A DNA stretch of 64,000 bases from VXYK01 sp965214565 (GCA_965214565.1 OZ243951.1:1612001-1676000), one strand, 5' to 3'. Shown: positions 8,346 through 18,310, numbered from the stretch's first letter. A program made the numbers and translations. Notes: generated by a model from the letters alone, not told the origin.

Positions 8346-9032
8346 CTAGGAACTGGGTTGAGTGCGTTCGACTATTTCTGCGACGGGTCCGACCAGTCCG
8401 GTGTAGAACGGTCCGAACTCGGCGTAGATGGCCGAGGCGGTGTCGTAGCGCATCGTGTATACCGTGTCTTTCAGGTCGTCGAGGTTGGTCCCGAACAGAG
8501 TGACTCCCCATTCCCAATCGTCGAGCCCGGTGGATGCTGTGATCAACTGCACGATGCGACCCGCAAACTTGCGCCCCGAGGTGCCGTGCTCGTACATGAG
8601 CTCCCTGCGTTCATCGAATGTCAAGCGATACCAGTTCTGGTTCTCGTTGCGCCGTTTGGTCATCGGGTAGAAGCACCAGGCTGACTTTCCTGCAGGCGGC
8701 AGTTCCGGGTAGAGACGCATGTTCTTCATCTCTTCGCCGAGTCCCAGGGCATATTCGGAGAGCTCGGTTATCGACACGAAGCTGTCCACCACCTCTAGGC
8801 CCGCGTTCACGAGGCCGGTCTGCAGATCCCGCAGCGGCCACCCCTCGCGGTGGAGCGCCATGAAACACAGTTCCGCCTTGTGACCGAGCACGGCCACGGT
8901 CACCACCTGGACCCCCGCCGCTTGGGCAGCCTCGACGGAACCCACGATCGCGTCGTCGTCAGCGGCAGCGGTGCGTTTGCAAAACAGATGGACGACCGCG
9001 CGGCCCTCGGCCGTGGTAACGGGATCAAGCAT
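8346..9032 (-). CDS. hemQ: Coproheme decarboxylase ChdC/HemQ (chlorite dismutase family)
   Basis: Final enzyme of the coproporphyrin-dependent heme route: it decarboxylates coproheme III to protoheme using peroxide. The 228-residue length fits HemQ rather than a true chlorite dismutase. Landmarks are YPMTKRRNENQNWYRL (catalytic tyrosine region, residues about 120-135), the proximal-heme histidine in MYEHGTSGRKFAG and the C-terminal DLKDTVYTMRYD. PpoX and HemE, encoded at 34.5-36.9 kb, supply the earlier steps, so the heme genes are split. Confidence 0.9.
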   Translation of the reverse strand: MLDPVTTAEGRAVVHLFCKRTAAADDDAIVGSVEAAQAAGVQVVTVAVLGHKAELCFMALHREGWPLRDLQTGLVNAGLEVVDSFVSITELSEYALGLGEEMKNMRLYPELPPAGKSAWCFYPMTKRRNENQNWYRLTFDERRELMYEHGTSGRKFAGRIVQLITASTGLDDWEWGVTLFGTNLDDLKDTVYTMRYDTASAIYAEFGPFYTGLVGPVAEIVERTQPSS

Positions 9033-9106
9033 GTATTCGAGGATACGGGTCCGTCGCTGAACCGGCTCAGTTCATGCCGCGCGAGCGGCCGGTCTGATCT
9101 CCCGAG

Positions 9107-10720
9107 TCAGGAAGTTACGTAGCCTTGGAGTTGGTCGTTCGCGGTCGCGGCGGGGTCTCGTTCGGCGGGGTCGCCGAAGCCGCCGCCGCCGGGCAGTTCG
9201 AGGATCAGCCGGCGGTCGGCGAGAACGGTCTCCTTGCCCTTGGTCGGGAACGGGCTGCCGTCGTCGAGATACACCGCCCCGGCGGCTCCGTCGTCGCCGC
9301 CCCCGCGGCCCCTGGCCGGGTTGGCGACTCGGTCGAACATCGCCGAAAACTCAAAGAGGTAGCCGTCGGTCGGTCCGACCTCGATGATCTGGCCGAGCCC
9401 GCCGCGTTGTCTGCCGGCACCGCCGCTGTCGTTGCGTATCTCTTTGCGCCAGATGATGATCGGCCCGACCTGCTCGGTCGCTTCAATGGACATGGTGCGC
9501 ACCCCCGACGGGAAGGCGGTCGCGGTCATTCCGTCGAGGCCGGGGCGAGCACCGCTGCCGCCGCTGTTGAACATCAACAGCTCCACGGGCGGTTTGGGAT
9601 CATCGGCGCTAGCGGCACGGGCACTCGCCTGGAAGTTCCACAGCGCACCGGACCCCTCGGCCGGGATGCGGTCAGGAAGGGCGGGAGCGACGGCACCGAG
9701 GCACAGGTCGGTCACGAAGTGGCCGATCACGTGGCGGACGGCCACCGGGTCGGGATGCTGGGCGTTGAGGATCACCCCCGGCGGCGCGCTCACGGTGAAG
9801 GGCTCCAGAGAAGCGAAGTTGTTGGGAAGCTCAGGCGCTAGCGCCACGAGCATCCCGTAGGTGAAATAGGCCTGGGCGTAGGTGAGGGGTACGTTGACCC
9901 CGAACTTGCTTAGCGGCGAGGTGCCGGTGAAGTCGGCGTGCATGCCGTTGGTGGCAACGGTGACCGTGACGCACAGCGTGAGCGTTTGATCGTATCCGTC
10001 GACGGTCATCTCGTTGGTGTAGACGCCCTCTGGCACCGACCTGAGCGCTGCCATCGTGGCCTTTCGGGTGCGGTCGAACACGAACTCGGCGAGGTCCTTC
10101 AGGTCGCTGAGCCCGAACTCGTCGAACATGGCGCAGAGCCGCCGTCTGCCGGATTCGTTGCATGCGACCAGCCCGAAGATGTCGCCCACCACCTGGTCGG
10201 GCTCCCGGACGTTCTGGGCGACCACGGTGACGAGGTCGCGGTTGAGATTGCCGCGTTCCACCCACTTCAGGATGGGGATCCGGATACCCTCCTCGTAGAC
10301 CTCCCTGGCCTCGGGCCCGTAGCCGCGGCCACCGATGTCGACCACATGAGCGGTCGAGGCGAAGAACCCGACGTGGACACTGTTGTAGAAGACCGGGGTA
10401 GCGACGGTGATGTCGTGCAGGTGCCCGGTCCCCTTCCAGGGGTCGTTGGTGATGTAGACATCGCCTTCGAAGATTCGTTCGGGGCCGATGTCGTTGATGA
10501 AATGGCCGAGTGCCGCAGCCATGGTGTTGACGTGTCCGGGAGTGCCGGTCACTGCCTGGGCGATCATTCGCCCCCTGGTGTCGAACACCCCGGCTGACAG
10601 ATCACCCGCCTCGCGGACCGAGGTGCTGAAAGCGGTACGAACGAGGGTCAGCGCCTGTTCTTCGACGACCGAGATAAGACGGTTCCACATGACCTGGTTG
10701 CGAAGGTCTGCGGTCCTCAT
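9107..10720 (-). CDS. hyuB: Hydantoinase B / oxoprolinase HyuB-type subunit
   Basis: The 537-residue B subunit of an ATP-dependent amidohydrolase or acetone-carboxylase-like complex. Typical B-subunit stretches are present: AFSTSVREAGDLSAGVFD, PGHVNTM, TNDPWKGTGHLHDI and, near the C-terminus, GGGGFGDP. It overlaps the end of hyuA by four bases (ATGA), so the two subunits are translationally coupled. The substrate (hydantoin, 5-oxoproline or another cyclic amide) cannot be told from sequence. Confidence 0.92.
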   Translation of the reverse strand: MRTADLRNQVMWNRLISVVEEQALTLVRTAFSTSVREAGDLSAGVFDTRGRMIAQAVTGTPGHVNTMAAALGHFINDIGPERIFEGDVYITNDPWKGTGHLHDITVATPVFYNSVHVGFFASTAHVVDIGGRGYGPEAREVYEEGIRIPILKWVERGNLNRDLVTVVAQNVREPDQVVGDIFGLVACNESGRRRLCAMFDEFGLSDLKDLAEFVFDRTRKATMAALRSVPEGVYTNEMTVDGYDQTLTLCVTVTVATNGMHADFTGTSPLSKFGVNVPLTYAQAYFTYGMLVALAPELPNNFASLEPFTVSAPPGVILNAQHPDPVAVRHVIGHFVTDLCLGAVAPALPDRIPAEGSGALWNFQASARAASADDPKPPVELLMFNSGGSGARPGLDGMTATAFPSGVRTMSIEATEQVGPIIIWRKEIRNDSGGAGRQRGGLGQIIEVGPTDGYLFEFSAMFDRVANPARGRGGGDDGAAGAVYLDDGSPFPTKGKETVLADRRLILELPGGGGFGDPAERDPAATANDQLQGYVTS

Positions 10721-12849
10721 CGCTTGCCTCCGGCTCGGTTGATGCGCAGTGAGTCATCAGGCTGGACAACACAACGGTGATGGGAGCCGAGCACTGTGGT
10801 CGTCTGGGATTCGACGATCAGTGCAGGACCCGTCACAAGATCCCCGGCAGTGAGATCTGAGCGTTGAAAGAGCCTGGCGGGAACACGTGCGTCCAGTGCG
10901 GGGTCGTACATCTCCCGGATGAGCGTGTGCACAGCAGTGGAGGTCGGTTCGACCGTCTCAACCAGCGGAGGCGGCTCCTGGTGTGACGAGACCCGTACCG
11001 CCCAACTGACCGCCTCGATCGTCAGATCGTCGATGGCCCGACCGAAGAACTCCAGGTACGACTTGGTGAACTCGGCCGCCAGCAGTTCCGCAGCGAACTC
11101 GTCGAAATCACCGTCTTCGAGGCGAACCGGGATCTCCCAGCCCTGCCCCGCGTAACGCATAGACACCTGACGTTCGATGATGGTTTCAGGTTCACCCGAC
11201 GAGTCCGTGGTGAGGCCCATCCGCACGAACGACTCAGCCTCCGACGTCAACTCGGCGAGCACCGCGTTGGCGCCGACATGGTCGAAGTCGTCGGTGGTCG
11301 TGTAGAAGCTGCGGATCGCCTCGTATGCGAAAGGGGCCCGCAGAAAGCCGATGGCCGACCCGACCCCTGCACCGCTGGGAACGATCAGTTCGGTGAGGCC
11401 GAGCTTGTCTATCAGGCGGGAGGCATGAAGGGGGGCTCCGCCGCCGAAAGCGATCATCGTGAACCCGGCCAGGTCGCGCCCTCCTTCCACTGCATGGGCC
11501 CGGGCCGCGTTGGTCATGTTCTCGTCGACGACCTCGGAGATCCCGATCGCTGCGGTGTCGACGTCGAGTCCCAGCGGCTCACCTACCCCCGAAGCGAGGG
11601 CCTCGGAGGCCAGTTCGGGCCGGAGGTCGATGTCGGCAGCCCCGAAAGTGTCGCGATGAAGCCGGCCGAGTGCGAGGTTGGCGTCGGTGACCGTCGCGTC
11701 GGTAGCGCCGCGGCCATAGGCTGCCGGTCCCGGATCGCTGCCGGAACTGTGCGGACCGACCCGAATCTGCCCCAACGAGTCGACCCGGGCGATCGAGCCG
11801 CCACCGGCGCCGATCTCGATCATCTCGATGACCGGAATGGAGATGGGCATCCCGCTGCCCTTCTTGAAGCGGGAGCGGCGGTCGACCTCGAGCACCTTCG
11901 CGGTGCGGGGCGTGAAGTCCTCGATGAGGGAGATCTTGGCGGTGGTCCCGCCCATGTCGTAGGAGAGGACCCGGTTGCGCCCGTAGCGGGCGGCGAGGTC
12001 AGCGGCGAAGATCGCGCCGCCCGCCGGCCCCGACTCGATCAGCCGCACCGGATACTCCGCAGCGCTCTCGACACTCATCAGACCACCGCCGGAATGGATC
12101 AGATACAGCGGGCAGTCGACACCGACAGCGCCGAGCTGGTCCCGCAGCGCCAACAGGTACGACGCCATCAACGGTTGCACGTAGGCGTTGGCGCACACGG
12201 TGTTGAAGCGTTCGTACTCGCGGATCTGCGGAGAGACTTCGCTGCTGATCGACACCGCAATATCGCTGAGCGCATCCTTCAACAGGCTGCGGAAGCGCTG
12301 CTCGTGGCCCCCGTTTCGGTAGCTGTGCAGGAACCCGACAGCAACGGACTCGTAGCCCTGCTCGCCGAGATACTCGATCAGCGACCTTGCACCGTCGTCG
12401 TCGAAATCTACGAGAACCTCGCCGCGGGCGTTGAGCCGTTCGGTAACGACGTACCGGTCCTTACGCTCGATGAGCGGCTCCGGCAGCACGATGTTGAGGT
12501 CGTATTGCTCGAAACGGCTCTCGGTGCCGGTCTCGATCACATCGCGGAACCCCGCAGTGGTCACAAGAGCGGTCTTGGCGCCGCGTCGCTCGATGAGGGC
12601 GTTGGTGGCCAGCGTGGTGCCGTGGATGATCTGGTCGACCTCGCTGAGGTCTGCGCCCGTGGCCCGGCTCAGCTGCTCGATTCCGGCGAGTATCCCCTGT
12701 TCAGGGGCGTCGTAGGTGGTCAGGACCTTGGTGGAGTGGAGCGCGCCGTCAGCGGTCTGGAGCACGATGTCGGTAAACGTGCCCCCGACATCAGCGCCGA
12801 TCCGCGTCCGGTGGGCGCCGCCGCTCCGGCCCGTACGAATCGCTTCCAT
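10717..12849 (-). CDS. hyuA: Hydantoinase A / oxoprolinase HyuA-type subunit
   Basis: The 710-residue A subunit with an ASKHA-type ATP-binding fold: IGADVGGTFTDIV near residue 20, IIHGTTLATNALIERRGA, LSYDMGGTTAKISL near 290, and a central AFGGGAPLHA near 460. The start was set at the ATG just before EAIRTGRSGGAHRTRIGADVGG; the frame extends 15 codons further but without family similarity. HyuA and HyuB together hydrolyse a cyclic amide in the cytoplasm, driven by ATP. Confidence 0.92.
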   Translation of the reverse strand: MEAIRTGRSGGAHRTRIGADVGGTFTDIVLQTADGALHSTKVLTTYDAPEQGILAGIEQLSRATGADLSEVDQIIHGTTLATNALIERRGAKTALVTTAGFRDVIETGTESRFEQYDLNIVLPEPLIERKDRYVVTERLNARGEVLVDFDDDGARSLIEYLGEQGYESVAVGFLHSYRNGGHEQRFRSLLKDALSDIAVSISSEVSPQIREYERFNTVCANAYVQPLMASYLLALRDQLGAVGVDCPLYLIHSGGGLMSVESAAEYPVRLIESGPAGGAIFAADLAARYGRNRVLSYDMGGTTAKISLIEDFTPRTAKVLEVDRRSRFKKGSGMPISIPVIEMIEIGAGGGSIARVDSLGQIRVGPHSSGSDPGPAAYGRGATDATVTDANLALGRLHRDTFGAADIDLRPELASEALASGVGEPLGLDVDTAAIGISEVVDENMTNAARAHAVEGGRDLAGFTMIAFGGGAPLHASRLIDKLGLTELIVPSGAGVGSAIGFLRAPFAYEAIRSFYTTTDDFDHVGANAVLAELTSEAESFVRMGLTTDSSGEPETIIERQVSMRYAGQGWEIPVRLEDGDFDEFAAELLAAEFTKSYLEFFGRAIDDLTIEAVSWAVRVSSHQEPPPLVETVEPTSTAVHTLIREMYDPALDARVPARLFQRSDLTAGDLVTGPALIVESQTTTVLGSHHRCVVQPDDSLRINRAGGKR

Positions 12850-12930
12850 GCCAATCACCGTATCGGCGACAACTCCCGAGTGCGTGGGGCGCAAGCTGGC
12901 CCCGCAAGCCTCGCGGTAGGATCGCTTGTA

Positions 12931-13680
12931 GTGCCTGTCCGCAATCCCTTCCCAGACGTGCTAGCCGGGATTGCTGACGTTGAGGGTTGGTTGACCGATG
13001 AGCAGGCCCGGCGGCTCCATGAGCGCGCCTGGCAACTTCAAGAAGGCGTTCAGGTCGTTGAGATCGGGAGTTTCCGCGGCCGTTCGCTGATCGTTCTCGC
13101 CAATGCCGCGCCGGCTGGTGCGACAGTCGTGTCGATTGACCCGCACGGCGGCGGTGACCGCGGCCCCCAGGAGATAGCGCCCGACCAACAACTCGGAGAC
13201 GCCGACTACGCCGCCTACAGAGCCAACCTCGAACGGGCCGGTGTCGCTGGGCGTGTCACGCACATCCGCAAGATGTCGGTTGACGCCCTCGGTGACGTGA
13301 ACGGCGACATCGACCTTCTCTACATCGACGGCGCGCACCGTTTCGGACCGGCGCGCAGGGACATCGTCGACTGGGGTGACCGAGTACCGGACGGCGGCAC
13401 CATGCTGATCCATGATTCGTTCAGTTCGATCGGTGTGACGCTGGCATTGCTGAGCTCGACTTTCGTGACCGGTCACTGGCGTTATGCGGGCCGCTCGGGG
13501 TCGTTGGTGGAGTACCGGCGCGAACCGATGTCTGCAGGCGCGTCGGTCATGAACTTTCTGCGTCAGGCGCTTCAACTCGGCTGGTTCGTGCGCAACGTCG
13601 TCATCAAGGGTGCCCTGACGCTCAAGCTGTATCCCCTGACCCGGATTTTCGGTCACAAAACACGGGACTGGCCGTACTGA
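12931..13680 (+). CDS. Class I SAM-dependent methyltransferase
   Basis: A 249-residue methyltransferase of the CmcI/Methyltransf_24 type. SAM-binding motif I is VEIGSFRGRS (about residue 40); further blocks are VVSIDPHGGG, LLYIDGAHRFGPARRDIVDW (about 130) and GGTMLIHDSFSS. The start is GTG 12931; the longer open frame upstream is antisense to hyuA. Similar in type to the methyltransferase at 22275. The substrate is unknown. Confidence 0.8.
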   Translation: MPVRNPFPDVLAGIADVEGWLTDEQARRLHERAWQLQEGVQVVEIGSFRGRSLIVLANAAPAGATVVSIDPHGGGDRGPQEIAPDQQLGDADYAAYRANLERAGVAGRVTHIRKMSVDALGDVNGDIDLLYIDGAHRFGPARRDIVDWGDRVPDGGTMLIHDSFSSIGVTLALLSSTFVTGHWRYAGRSGSLVEYRREPMSAGASVMNFLRQALQLGWFVRNVVIKGALTLKLYPLTRIFGHKTRDWPY

Positions 13681-13742
13681 GTGTCTTATCAGCAACCCTT
13701 TGGTCGGTAGGGTTGTGGCGCCCGACCACCATAGAAAGCCCC

Positions 13743-16031
13743 ATGAAAGCAGTACCCGCAACCTCAGTTCTGCTCGCGGATAGGAGCCTGGTGGGCACCG
13801 ACCTGTCACGTGCCTACACAGCGGAGATAGACGCATGGCTGGAGTCGGTCGTGGACGGCGTGGAGGAAGTCCGGGGTGTGGCGCTGGCCGCGGTGGGCGG
13901 CTACGGGCGGGGTTCGCTGAGCATCGGAAGCGACCTCGACCTGTTGTTGGTGCACAACGACTCAGGCCATGTGGCTGAAGTTGCCGAGCGGATCTGGTAC
14001 CCGATCTGGGACAGCGGGATCAAGCTCGGCCACGCGGTCAGGACCATCGACGAAGCGATCGACCTGGCTACCGAAGAACTCGACACGGCCACCTCTCTGC
14101 TCGACATCCGCCTCATCGGCGGCGAGGCGCGTCTGGTGGACGAACTGGCGAAGAAGTCGCGCGATCTGTGGCGTAACAGCGCCGATAAGATGCTCGGAGC
14201 GCTCGTCGAGTCGGTCCGAGATCGCCACGACGCCGCCGGTGAAGTTGCGTTCCTGCTGGAACCGGACCTGAAGCTGGCGAGGGGAGGGCTTCGCGACCTC
14301 GACTCGCTGCACTGGATCGATCAGGCCGACCAAGGCTTGTTGGAAGCGACCGAACGCAGCGAGCTGATCGACCCGCACCGGGTCCTGCTGTCAGCGCGCA
14401 TCGAACTCCACAGGCTCAGCGGGCAGTCCGGCAACCGGCTGCTGCTCCAGGACCAGGATGAGGTGTCCGCCGCGCTTGGCTACGCGGATGCCGACGAGTT
14501 GATGGCCGCGGTGGCCTCGGCAGCCCGATCGGTCGCCTGGACCATGGACGCGGCGATGCACCGCATCCATGTCCGCTCGACTCGTCGCCGCTGGCGGCCG
14601 AGGGTGCGGGAGTTCGGCCACGGCATCGAGATCGTCGATGAGACGCTGCGATTCTGTGAGGACACCCCCGTTTCCGAGGATCCGGTGCTGCCACTGCGCG
14701 TCGCCTACACAGCAGCAACCGAAGACGCATTCATCGAGCGTGACGTGCTCGACAGGCTCGCTGTTGAGACTCCACCAATGCCTGACCAATGGCCCGACGA
14801 GGCACGCGAGATCTTCGTCGACCTGCTGCTTCTGGGATACGAGGCGATCCGGGTCATCGAAGCCCTCGACCAGGTCGATCTGATCTCCCGGCTGTTCCCC
14901 GAGTGGACCCCCAACCGGAGCCGCCCGCAACGCAACGTGTATCACCGCTTCACAGTTGATCGGCATCTGCTGGAGGCCGCGGCCGAGGCGGCTGCGATCG
15001 CTGATCGTGTGGAGCGTCCCGATCTGCTGGTGCTCGGCGGGTTGCTGCACGACATCGGCAAGGGCTATCCCGGAGACCACAGCGAGGTCGGGGTCGGGCT
15101 GGCCCAGAGCATCGCCACCCGCATGGGTTACCCGCCAGCCGACATCGAGACGTTGGGCGTGTTGGTGCGGCACCATCTGCTGTTGCCCGATGTGGCGTCG
15201 CGGCGTGACCTCGATGCGGAGGAGACGATCCGTTTCGTTGCTGAACAGATCGACTCCGTGGGAACGCTCGAGTTGCTGGGGGCGCTCACTGAAGCTGATT
15301 CGATAGCGACGAGCAAGGCCGCATGGGGCGGCTGGAAGGCGGAGCTGGTCAAGAAGCTGGTGACCCGGACCGCGCATTTCCTGCGAACCGGCGGGACAAT
15401 GCTCACCTTGCAGTTCCCGACTGAGGAGCACTACGAACTGCTGGCAAAGGGTGAGGAGCTTGTGCGACTCGACGGCCACGAGCTGACGGTGATCACCTCG
15501 GACCGCCCCGGCGTGTTCTCACGGGTCGCTGGTGCGTTGGCGCTGCACGGCGTGGAGATTCTCGGGGCCCGACTACACACGGAGGGTTCGATGTCGTTGG
15601 AGGTGCTGCGTGTCGGTGGTGGTGTGGGCCTCGATGAACGCCCCGAACGCGTGCAGGACGATGTCCGCCTGTCTCTCTCGGGGGGTCTTGCCGTGCGGGC
15701 CAGGCTGTTGAAACGGGCCCGGACCTATCGTTTCCAGCGAGTCACCACCGCTCGTCCATCAGAGCCCGAGGTGATCATCGACAACGAGCTCTCGGTGGAC
15801 GCGACGGTCATCGAGGTCCGCGGGCCGGACTCGATCGGGCTGCTGTACCGCATCACCAGAGCCCTCTACGACCTGGACCTCGACATCTTCTCCGCGAAGG
15901 TGCAGACCCTGGGTGACGACGTTGTCGACTCGTTCTATGTGCGTGGACCCAACGGCCAGAAGATTCTCGACAAGAACTATCTCGCCGAGATCGAGATCGC
16001 CGTTCTGACCGCCATCGCCTCGGACGCCTAG
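13743..16031 (+). CDS. glnD: PII uridylyltransferase/uridylyl-removing enzyme GlnD
   Basis: Nitrogen sensor that modifies PII according to glutamine level. Domain order in the 762 residues: nucleotidyltransferase with GGYGRGSLSIGSDLDL (about 50-70), GlnD substrate domain with LARGGLRDLDSLHW (about 180), HD phosphohydrolase domain with LLHDIGKGYPGDHSEVG (about 435), then two ACT domains (about 575-640 starting ITSDRPGVFSRVAG, and 685-750 starting VRGPDSIGLLYRIT). ATG 13743 was chosen because the ten codons before it carry no similarity. In some actinobacteria GlnD adenylylates rather than uridylylates PII; the sequence does not tell which. Confidence 0.93.
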   Translation: MKAVPATSVLLADRSLVGTDLSRAYTAEIDAWLESVVDGVEEVRGVALAAVGGYGRGSLSIGSDLDLLLVHNDSGHVAEVAERIWYPIWDSGIKLGHAVRTIDEAIDLATEELDTATSLLDIRLIGGEARLVDELAKKSRDLWRNSADKMLGALVESVRDRHDAAGEVAFLLEPDLKLARGGLRDLDSLHWIDQADQGLLEATERSELIDPHRVLLSARIELHRLSGQSGNRLLLQDQDEVSAALGYADADELMAAVASAARSVAWTMDAAMHRIHVRSTRRRWRPRVREFGHGIEIVDETLRFCEDTPVSEDPVLPLRVAYTAATEDAFIERDVLDRLAVETPPMPDQWPDEAREIFVDLLLLGYEAIRVIEALDQVDLISRLFPEWTPNRSRPQRNVYHRFTVDRHLLEAAAEAAAIADRVERPDLLVLGGLLHDIGKGYPGDHSEVGVGLAQSIATRMGYPPADIETLGVLVRHHLLLPDVASRRDLDAEETIRFVAEQIDSVGTLELLGALTEADSIATSKAAWGGWKAELVKKLVTRTAHFLRTGGTMLTLQFPTEEHYELLAKGEELVRLDGHELTVITSDRPGVFSRVAGALALHGVEILGARLHTEGSMSLEVLRVGGGVGLDERPERVQDDVRLSLSGGLAVRARLLKRARTYRFQRVTTARPSEPEVIIDNELSVDATVIEVRGPDSIGLLYRITRALYDLDLDIFSAKVQTLGDDVVDSFYVRGPNGQKILDKNYLAEIEIAVLTAIASDA

Positions 16032-16065
16032 AAACCTCACGCGACCTGACAGCTAGGGACTAAAA

Positions 16066-16497
16066 CTACACGCAGCGGCCAGCCGAGTCGCTGTCGGAGG
16101 TGGCAGGGCTGGTTAGAACGACGTTGTCGAACACCTCGTTGTCGCCGGACTTGACGTACCACTCCCACTCGACACCTGCGGGATCGGTCACCCAGGTCTC
16201 GGTCTTGTCGGCGTAGCAGCACATGGTCTCGTCAACGCCTGTGGTGTTCAGTCCGGCGGCAACAAGACGCCGTTGCACCGAGAACACTTCTTCGGGGGTT
16301 TCGGTCTCGACGCCGAGGTGGTTGATCGTTCCACCCTGTCCTGCGGTCTCGAAGAGAACAAGCTTCAGCGGGGGTTCGTCGACCGCGAAGTTGGCGTAGC
16401 CGTCGCGTCGCTTTGCGGGTTCCACCCCGAAGAGCTTCGAGTAGAAGTCGACCGCCTCGTCGATGTCTTCAACGTTGAGAGCCAGCTGTAGTCGCAT
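16066..16497 (-). CDS. CadI/ArsI-family metalloenzyme (VOC fold)
   Basis: A 143-residue vicinal-oxygen-chelate protein. LALNVEDIDEAVDFYSKLFG, ANFAVDEPPLKLVLFE, NHLGVETET and the cysteine pair in ETMCCYADKTETWVTDP are hallmarks of the cadmium-induced protein CadI / organoarsenical C-As lyase ArsI group, where His, Cys-Cys and Glu bind metal or trivalent arsenical. No ArsR repressor, arsenite pump or other metal gene lies nearby, so it is an orphan; the arsenical substrate is inferred from the family. Confidence 0.82.
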   Translation of the reverse strand: MRLQLALNVEDIDEAVDFYSKLFGVEPAKRRDGYANFAVDEPPLKLVLFETAGQGGTINHLGVETETPEEVFSVQRRLVAAGLNTTGVDETMCCYADKTETWVTDPAGVEWEWYVKSGDNEVFDNVVLTSPATSDSDSAGRCV

Positions 16498-16548
16498 ACA
16501 TTCAGCCTACCGGCAGGACCAGGACCACAGAGCCCCGATCGAGTCTGG

Positions 16549-17469
16549 CTATACCGATTTATCGATGACAGACAAACGCTCATTCCGAAGCTCCTCAAGA
16601 TCGGCAACTGCCCAATTGAGTCCTGACGAACCGCCCGGTATCTGCCCAATTCGCGTGTTGATCCAGGCGATCACTCGGTCGATGACTTCGGGGCCGGTGG
16701 GTTCGTTGAACACCTCGTGGCGGAGCCCAGGGTAGACAACCCGCTCCGCGTTGGGCAGCGTCTCGAAGATCTCCGACGCTTCGGGGGGCACCAGAGCATC
16801 ATCGCCACCGTGAACCACCAGAGTCGGCACCGTCACCCGCTCGATCCCCGCACGTGCCTGCGATATCGCGCGCAGGATCTCCATGCCCATGCGCGCAGTC
16901 GGATTCGGAACCCGCAGCGGATCAGCGTAGAACAGTTCACCGACCTCGGGGTCCGACGACAACAGCGACGGATTGCCCTCGTCCTTGATCTCCAAGTACG
17001 GCAGCAGGCGGCCCAGAACCGGCGCAGCAATTCGCAGATGAAGCGGGATCTCAGCACCGAGCGCCGGGCCCGAGAGCAACAACAGATCCGGCTGCGGCCG
17101 TTCGTCGACGACATAACGGGTCGCCATCAAGCCACCCAGCGAGTGGCCCAGAAGGACCGTCGGCAGACCGAGCTTGCGCACTTCGAACAGCTGGTCCTCG
17201 ACGTCGTCGGAGAACTGAGACCAGCAGTCACAGTGCCCTCGGCGACCACCGCTGAGACCGTAGCCGCGGTGGTCCACGGCAATCGTGTCAAATCCGGCCG
17301 CGGCGAATCGGTCACCCACATGCTGATAGCGCCCACTGTGCTCCGCGATCCCGTGCAGCAACAGGACCGCGGCGCGCGCCGGTTCTTCGGGCCGCCATCG
17401 GCGGCGCATCTGGATCAGGCCGTCGCGGGTGGTTCCATGATCGATGGTCGAGGACACGGTGCCTCTCAT
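16549..17469 (-). CDS. Alpha/beta hydrolase, monoacylglycerol lipase type
   Basis: A 306-residue serine hydrolase. The nucleophile elbow is GHSLGG (about residue 110), preceded by the oxyanion segment LLLHGIAEHSGRY and VDHRGYGLSGGRRGHCD, a pattern shared with bacterial and mycobacterial monoacylglycerol lipases. The aspartate (HGGDDALVPPE) and histidine (YPGLRHEVFNEP) of the triad are present. Its start overlaps the NUDIX stop by four bases, so the two are co-translated. It probably hydrolyses monoacylglycerols in the cytoplasm or at the membrane. Confidence 0.85.
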   Translation of the reverse strand: MRGTVSSTIDHGTTRDGLIQMRRRWRPEEPARAAVLLLHGIAEHSGRYQHVGDRFAAAGFDTIAVDHRGYGLSGGRRGHCDCWSQFSDDVEDQLFEVRKLGLPTVLLGHSLGGLMATRYVVDERPQPDLLLLSGPALGAEIPLHLRIAAPVLGRLLPYLEIKDEGNPSLLSSDPEVGELFYADPLRVPNPTARMGMEILRAISQARAGIERVTVPTLVVHGGDDALVPPEASEIFETLPNAERVVYPGLRHEVFNEPTGPEVIDRVIAWINTRIGQIPGGSSGLNWAVADLEELRNERLSVIDKSV

Positions 17470-18164
17470 TCCTCGGGGCTCCCTGCGGGGTCGCCGCGCC
17501 AGGGCGGAGTACGGGGGGGATCGAACTGGACCTTGATGTCTTCACCGCGGATCGCGGCAAAAGCGTGATCAGCCCACCAGTCGGGGTTGACAGTCGCCTC
17601 GGGAAGGGCGTCACGGGCGAAGAAACCGACGTCGGAACATTCAAGCGGGTGTGGTCGCATCTCCCCTCCGGTGGCACGGCAGTGGAACACCAGAGACACC
17701 AGTGGAATCCGCGTGAATCCGCGGCGCTGTCCGTCGAGAATCGATATCGGGCGGATCACCTCGCACTCGATCCCGGTCTCCTCATAGACCTCCTTGATCA
17801 CGATCTCTGCCGGTGAGTAGCCGACATCGGCCCAGCCGGTCGGGTAGAGCCAGACCCCCGAATCGGCCCGCTTGATCATCAGCAACTCGTTGCGTTCATT
17901 GCCGACCACAGCACCGATCGTGATCTTCGGCGTGACGTACCCCGCCACCCCGGAACCGACCCGGTCGAGCCATTCCTGGACCTGCTCCTCCGGGTGGAAA
18001 CCGCCTTCGACGTGGGAACGGATGTCAGCCGCCACAGCCAGAACCTCTTCGAATCGTTCCCGTTCATAGAGGTTGTCGGTGAACCCGAGGCCGGTCCGCG
18101 CCGTCGCCGATAGCGCATCGGCCCAGCGCAGAAGCACCCGTTCGTTGGCTCGGCGAACACTCAC
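17466..18164 (-). CDS. NUDIX hydrolase with N-terminal NUDIX-associated domain
   Basis: A 232-residue hydrolase. The N-terminal helical part (about residues 1-65, RWADALSATARTGLGFTDN...) resembles the domain found in front of a subset of bacterial ADP-ribose or CDP-choline NUDIX enzymes. The NUDIX box lies near residue 115-140 (GWADVGYSPAEIVIKEVYEE, then TGIE), with REVxEE-type acidic residues for metal binding present as KEVYEE. It starts at GTG. The nucleotide substrate is not predictable. The downstream lipase overlaps by four bases. Confidence 0.85.
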   Translation of the reverse strand: MSVRRANERVLLRWADALSATARTGLGFTDNLYERERFEEVLAVAADIRSHVEGGFHPEEQVQEWLDRVGSGVAGYVTPKITIGAVVGNERNELLMIKRADSGVWLYPTGWADVGYSPAEIVIKEVYEETGIECEVIRPISILDGQRRGFTRIPLVSLVFHCRATGGEMRPHPLECSDVGFFARDALPEATVNPDWWADHAFAAIRGEDIKVQFDPPRTPPWRGDPAGSPEE

Positions 18165-18310
18165 ACCACAACTCTAGGAGACTGCTGCGCGCTTGCGTTG
18201 TCCGATGGTTTGGCAGAGGTGTTGGTGTGAGCGGGTTGCCAGAGTCGATGTGCCCGATTTGGCCGCATCGTCTACCCGCACGCCACCGAAAGTCTGAAAC
18301 GTTGTGATCG

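Noticed and set aside
11278..12930. Long plus-strand open frame leading into the methyltransferase
   Set aside because: It is antisense to hyuA, with low-complexity composition; the methyltransferase similarity begins only at GTG 12931.
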